This document shows positions 61,438 through 64,000 of a stretch of DNA of 64,000 nt, piece after piece. The notes below the pieces were generated by a model. It made no database searches. It saw only the letters and a program-made list of their open reading frames with translations, and was not told the origin of the DNA. Made by a program: the position numbers and the translations under genes. Origin of the DNA: Paraburkholderia podalyriae (GTDB lineage: Bacteria; Pseudomonadota; Gammaproteobacteria; Burkholderiales; Burkholderiaceae); the NCBI RefSeq assembly GCF_014397785.1, contig NZ_VZQQ01000033.1, forward strand, positions 1 through 64,000, given 5' to 3'. How positions within the stretch are numbered: the first letter of the stretch is position 1; each line of letters begins with the position of its first letter.

Positions 61438-62205
61438 TCACGCGCCCATCAGTGCCTTGGTCGAGAAGAACAGCAGCGACGGCCCGAGCAGGCAGCCGAC
61501 GCCCGTATGGAACGTCGCGATCAGCGCGCCGTAGGGAACGAGCCGCCGATCGGTCGCGGCCAGCCCCGCGCTGACGCCGCTCACCGTGCCGGCCAGCCCA
61601 CCGAAGATCATCGCGGAACGCGGCGTCTGCAGCCCCATGAAGCCGGCTGCGAGCGGCGTGCCGATCATCACGATGATCGCTTTGATGAGACCCGTCGCGA
61701 TGCTGAGCGCGATCACATCCGAGCTTGCGCCGATCGCCGCGCCCGTCACCGGTCCTACGATATACGTCACGGCGCCCGCGCCGATGGTGGTCATGCTGAC
61801 CGCGTCGGTGTAACCGAAAGCATGCGCGATGCTCGCGCCGACGATAAACGGCAGCACCGTCCCGAGCAGCAGCGATACTACCCCGATGAGCCCGGCCTTG
61901 CGGGCCTCGGTGGCCTGGACTTCGAACGCCGTCGCGACGATGGCGAAGTCCCGCAGCATCGCGCCGCCCATCAGGCCGACGCCGGTAAAAAGCGGCAGGT
62001 CCGCGAGACCTTTTTGTCCTCCAGTGAACGCGCCGCCGAAGTAAGCGAGCACGAGGCCGATCACAATGGCGATCGCCGAGCCGTGCACGCGCCCGAACGT
62101 CAGCTTGCGCGAGATCAGCGACGACACCCACATGATGAGCCCCACCAGCGCGAACGCCGTGACGAGGCCGTTGTGGATCAGAACCTTATCGATCATTTGG
62201 AACAT
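61438..62205 (-). CDS. madM: Malonate transporter, MadM subunit
   Basis: The 255-residue membrane protein has about eight helices with glycine-rich motifs (GLMGGAMLRDFAIVATAFEV, GAVTYIVGPVTGAAIGASSD, FGGLAGTVSGVSAGLAATD). It matches MadM, which with MadL forms a sodium-dependent malonate importer. It starts 14 bases after madL ends. Confidence 0.9.
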   Translation of the reverse strand: MFQMIDKVLIHNGLVTAFALVGLIMWVSSLISRKLTFGRVHGSAIAIVIGLVLAYFGGAFTGGQKGLADLPLFTGVGLMGGAMLRDFAIVATAFEVQATEARKAGLIGVVSLLLGTVLPFIVGASIAHAFGYTDAVSMTTIGAGAVTYIVGPVTGAAIGASSDVIALSIATGLIKAIIVMIGTPLAAGFMGLQTPRSAMIFGGLAGTVSGVSAGLAATDRRLVPYGALIATFHTGVGCLLGPSLLFFSTKALMGA

Positions 62206-62219
62206 GGCTGACTCCTGCT

Positions 62220-62615
62220 TCAGATTTCTTCGAGGTGCGGAGCGTTCACGAACGACGTGCTGTCGTGACCGGTGCGAGACAGAACGGCGATGCAGCCTGC
62301 GCAGACAGCTGCCGCGCCCAGCGCCGACAGCAGCGCGACCGGTCCGCCCTTGAGCGCGGCCACGACGTTCTGATTGGCGGCCATTGCCACCACGACTGGG
62401 ATGTACATCGCGCCCCAGAACCCCACGCCTGCTTCGGTTTCCTTGGGCAGCAGTCCCTTGCCGTGCAGATAGAGGCGCAGGAAGATCAGGAGCAGCATCG
62501 CGATACCGACGCCGCCGACATTCGTCTTGACGCCGATTGCGACCCCGAGCAGGTCGCCGAGAAAGAGTCCAGCCAGATGGCAGAACGCGAGCAGCGCGGT
62601 TCCATAAATGATCAT
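62220..62615 (-). CDS. madL: Malonate transporter, MadL subunit
   Basis: The 131-residue membrane protein has four helices, MIIYGTALLAFCHLAGLFLG, GVKTNVGGVGIAMLLLIFLR, and EAGVGFWGAMYIPVVVAMAA then NQNVVAAL, which matches MadL. Start ATG 62613-62615. It pairs with MadM downstream. Confidence 0.9.
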   Translation of the reverse strand: MIIYGTALLAFCHLAGLFLGDLLGVAIGVKTNVGGVGIAMLLLIFLRLYLHGKGLLPKETEAGVGFWGAMYIPVVVAMAANQNVVAALKGGPVALLSALGAAAVCAGCIAVLSRTGHDSTSFVNAPHLEEI

Positions 62616-62676
62616 TTCGTGTCTCCTGAAATATCTTGAGTTGGCTTCTGAAGAGCCGGTGCTCGAAGCGAGCGAT

Positions 62677-63492
62677 TTACCGCCATTGCTCCCGCAGCTT
62701 GCGGCGAACCGTCGCCGAAGCGGCGCGATGCATGCTGCCGAGCCGGCTTTCAAGGCCGTGCGACGGATCGGCACGAATGTCATCGAAGGCGTTCTGCAGC
62801 GCCTTTTCGACCGACGACTGGTCGGCGCCGGTGGGAGCGTCGGCGTTGGTCACGCTCAGGAGCTTCCACAGCAGCCCGAGCGACGCATAGTTGTCGATGT
62901 CGTAGGCCATCGGCGGTACGCGTGCCGTGAACGCTTCCAGATCGGCGACGGAGCGCAACGTGACCCGCGCGGCGGACTCCTTGCCCATCGCGTGAACCAT
63001 CACCTGCGGATCGGCGAGTGCGATCAGCCTGTTGGCCTGATAGCCGTGCGCGAGGAACGCTCCGGACATCGCGCGCCCCACGATCAGCCCGATCACCGGA
63101 TGGCCGGCAAGACGGGCGCTCGCGTAGGCATCGGCGGCACCGGCGAGTGCCTGATGGATGCCGTACGCTTCCTCCCGCCGTCCATACGCCTGGCTCGCGA
63201 CATCGACCACGGCGACGATCGCGCGTTTCTCATCGCGCTGTGCATCGGCATTGACGACTTCACGAACCGCCCGCGCGATCTCCCATCCCTCCACGAGGCC
63301 CACCTCGCCGTTGCGTGCGCGCGGGAACGGGTTATCGGGGTCCGGTAACACTGCGATGAAACGCGCGGGATGATCGCCCAGCCGCGCATCGGCGACGCGT
63401 ACCGAAGGCGGATAACCCGCCTGCAACGGCGCGCTGTAAGTGAGTGCGTCCAGCCAGACTGCGCCGCGCTTCGAAAGCTCTTTCGTGCTCAT
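62677..63492 (-). CDS. mdcE: Malonate decarboxylase gamma subunit
   Basis: The 271-residue carboxyltransferase-like subunit has DPDNPFPRARNGEVGLVEGW, VVDVASQAYGRREEAYGIH, and the crotonase-like core IVGRAMSGAFLAHGYQANRL. With MdcD it catalyses decarboxylation of malonyl-ACP to acetyl-ACP. It overlaps mdcD by four bases. Confidence 0.92.
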   Translation of the reverse strand: MSTKELSKRGAVWLDALTYSAPLQAGYPPSVRVADARLGDHPARFIAVLPDPDNPFPRARNGEVGLVEGWEIARAVREVVNADAQRDEKRAIVAVVDVASQAYGRREEAYGIHQALAGAADAYASARLAGHPVIGLIVGRAMSGAFLAHGYQANRLIALADPQVMVHAMGKESAARVTLRSVADLEAFTARVPPMAYDIDNYASLGLLWKLLSVTNADAPTGADQSSVEKALQNAFDDIRADPSHGLESRLGSMHRAASATVRRKLREQWR

Positions 63493-64000
63493 GACTCGAA
63501 CCCCTTGCCGTAGATGGCGGCCGCTTGTTCCGGCGTGGCCTGCACGCCCGGATCGACTTCGGAAAGCCGCTTCAGAAAGCTGGCGACGCGTTCGCTGCGG
63601 CATGCACTTGGACGCCCCGCGCGATAGCGTTCGATGACGGCCACGCGAATCGCATTGGCGTCGTCGGCGACGTAGTCATCGACCAATCCCGTGCGATGCC
63701 GCTGCTCGCAGCCGGTGAAGCTCCAGATCATCGGACGGTCCCGCGAATCGAATTCAGCGATGCCCGCTTCCTGTTCGATCACCGCCGGTCCGTTGAGGCC
63801 GAGCCGCGCTTCGCGGGTGGCGATCAGATAGCTGCAAAGCCCCGCCGCGATCGACATGCCTCCATAGCAGCCGATCGGCCCGGCGGTGACGCCGATCACC
63901 GGCTGGTAGCGCCGCAGATCGACTATGCCCGCGTGAATCTCCGCGATAGCCGCGAGCCCGACGTTCGCTTCCTGCAAGCGCACGCCGCCCGTCTCGAAGA
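63489..64000 (-). CDS. mdcD: Malonate decarboxylase beta subunit, 5' end outside the window
   Basis: The visible C-terminal 170 residues (GVRLQEANVGLAAIAEIHAG, GPIGCYGGMSIAAGLCSYLI, LGLNGPAVIEQEAGIAEFDS) match MdcD, the carboxyltransferase-type beta subunit. The frame is open through the window edge (FETGGVRLQ), so the start and the genes mdcA-mdcC are presumably beyond 64000. The stop overlaps the mdcE start (ATGA). Confidence 0.9.
   Translation of the reverse strand, partial: FETGGVRLQEANVGLAAIAEIHAGIVDLRRYQPVIGVTAGPIGCYGGMSIAAGLCSYLIATREARLGLNGPAVIEQEAGIAEFDSRDRPMIWSFTGCEQRHRTGLVDDYVADDANAIRVAVIERYRAGRPSACRSERVASFLKRLSEVDPGVQATPEQAAAIYGKGFES

Noticed and set aside
61175..62211. Long frames on both strands over mdcG and madM
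   Set aside because: GC-rich shadow frames; mdcG and madM match known proteins throughout.

Overview
The window looks like an accessory region of a Burkholderia-group betaproteobacterium (Paraburkholderia, Caballeronia or Burkholderia). GC content is high. The gene families point the same way: chrBAC chromate resistance, DUF3182, DUF1259, an AapJQMP-type amino-acid transporter and a mdc malonate decarboxylase cluster. I assign this by family knowledge only; no search was possible. I saw no rRNA, tRNA, CRISPR array or replication gene.

Layout. (1) 1-6400: cytochrome b561, an MCE/lipoprotein pair, an ECF sigma factor with a cupredoxin, a small membrane protein and a DUF4142 gene broken by a stop in its signal peptide, plus decayed copies of two genes found intact elsewhere in the window. 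(2) 6448-15381: a long minus-strand run headed by chrB-chrA-chrC (regulator, chromate exporter, superoxide dismutase). It continues into a PepSY-type lipoprotein, a second ChrB-domain protein, an MFS exporter, a DUF1259 protein, a YncE-like beta-propeller, DUF3182 and an alpha/beta hydrolase. chrA is frameshifted near its 3' end. (3) 15500-21000: resolvase remnant with a res-like site, a TIGR03118 protein, a cupredoxin and a decayed IS3-family element. (4) 21170-23680: LysR regulator divergent from an amidase. (5) 23876-29540: a module with a tyrosine-recombinase-like protein lacking catalytic residues, three small unknown proteins and unusual hairpins next to start codons, then a three-gene RES toxin-antitoxin-type operon behind phased ATGGGA repeats. 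(6) 29670-35444: gene fragments, an intact IS630-family element, and an amidase divergent from a TetR regulator with two palindromic operators. (7) 35499-49805: ornithine cyclodeaminase-like and class II aldolase genes, a LysR regulator, an intact IS21-family element, and a seven-gene minus-strand operon (aldehyde dehydrogenase, DSD1/D-threonine-aldolase-like enzyme, AapJQMP transporter, FAH-family hydrolase), probably for uptake and breakdown of an amino or hydroxy-amino acid. (8) 50539-58754: methyltransferase, DUF4242, a large BTAD/AAA-like regulator that has lost its P-loop and is frameshifted, a truncated methyltransferase, GST, glutaredoxin and a truncated acetyl-CoA synthetase. (9) 58914-64000: mdcR and the malonate genes mdcD (partial), mdcE, madL, madM, mdcG and mdcH.

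Many genes next to mobile elements are truncated or frameshifted, so this is a region under active rearrangement. Single-base frameshifts (chrA, resolvase, BTAD regulator, IS3 orfB) could also be sequence errors. The strongest candidate for something undescribed is the 23.9-29.5 kb module.
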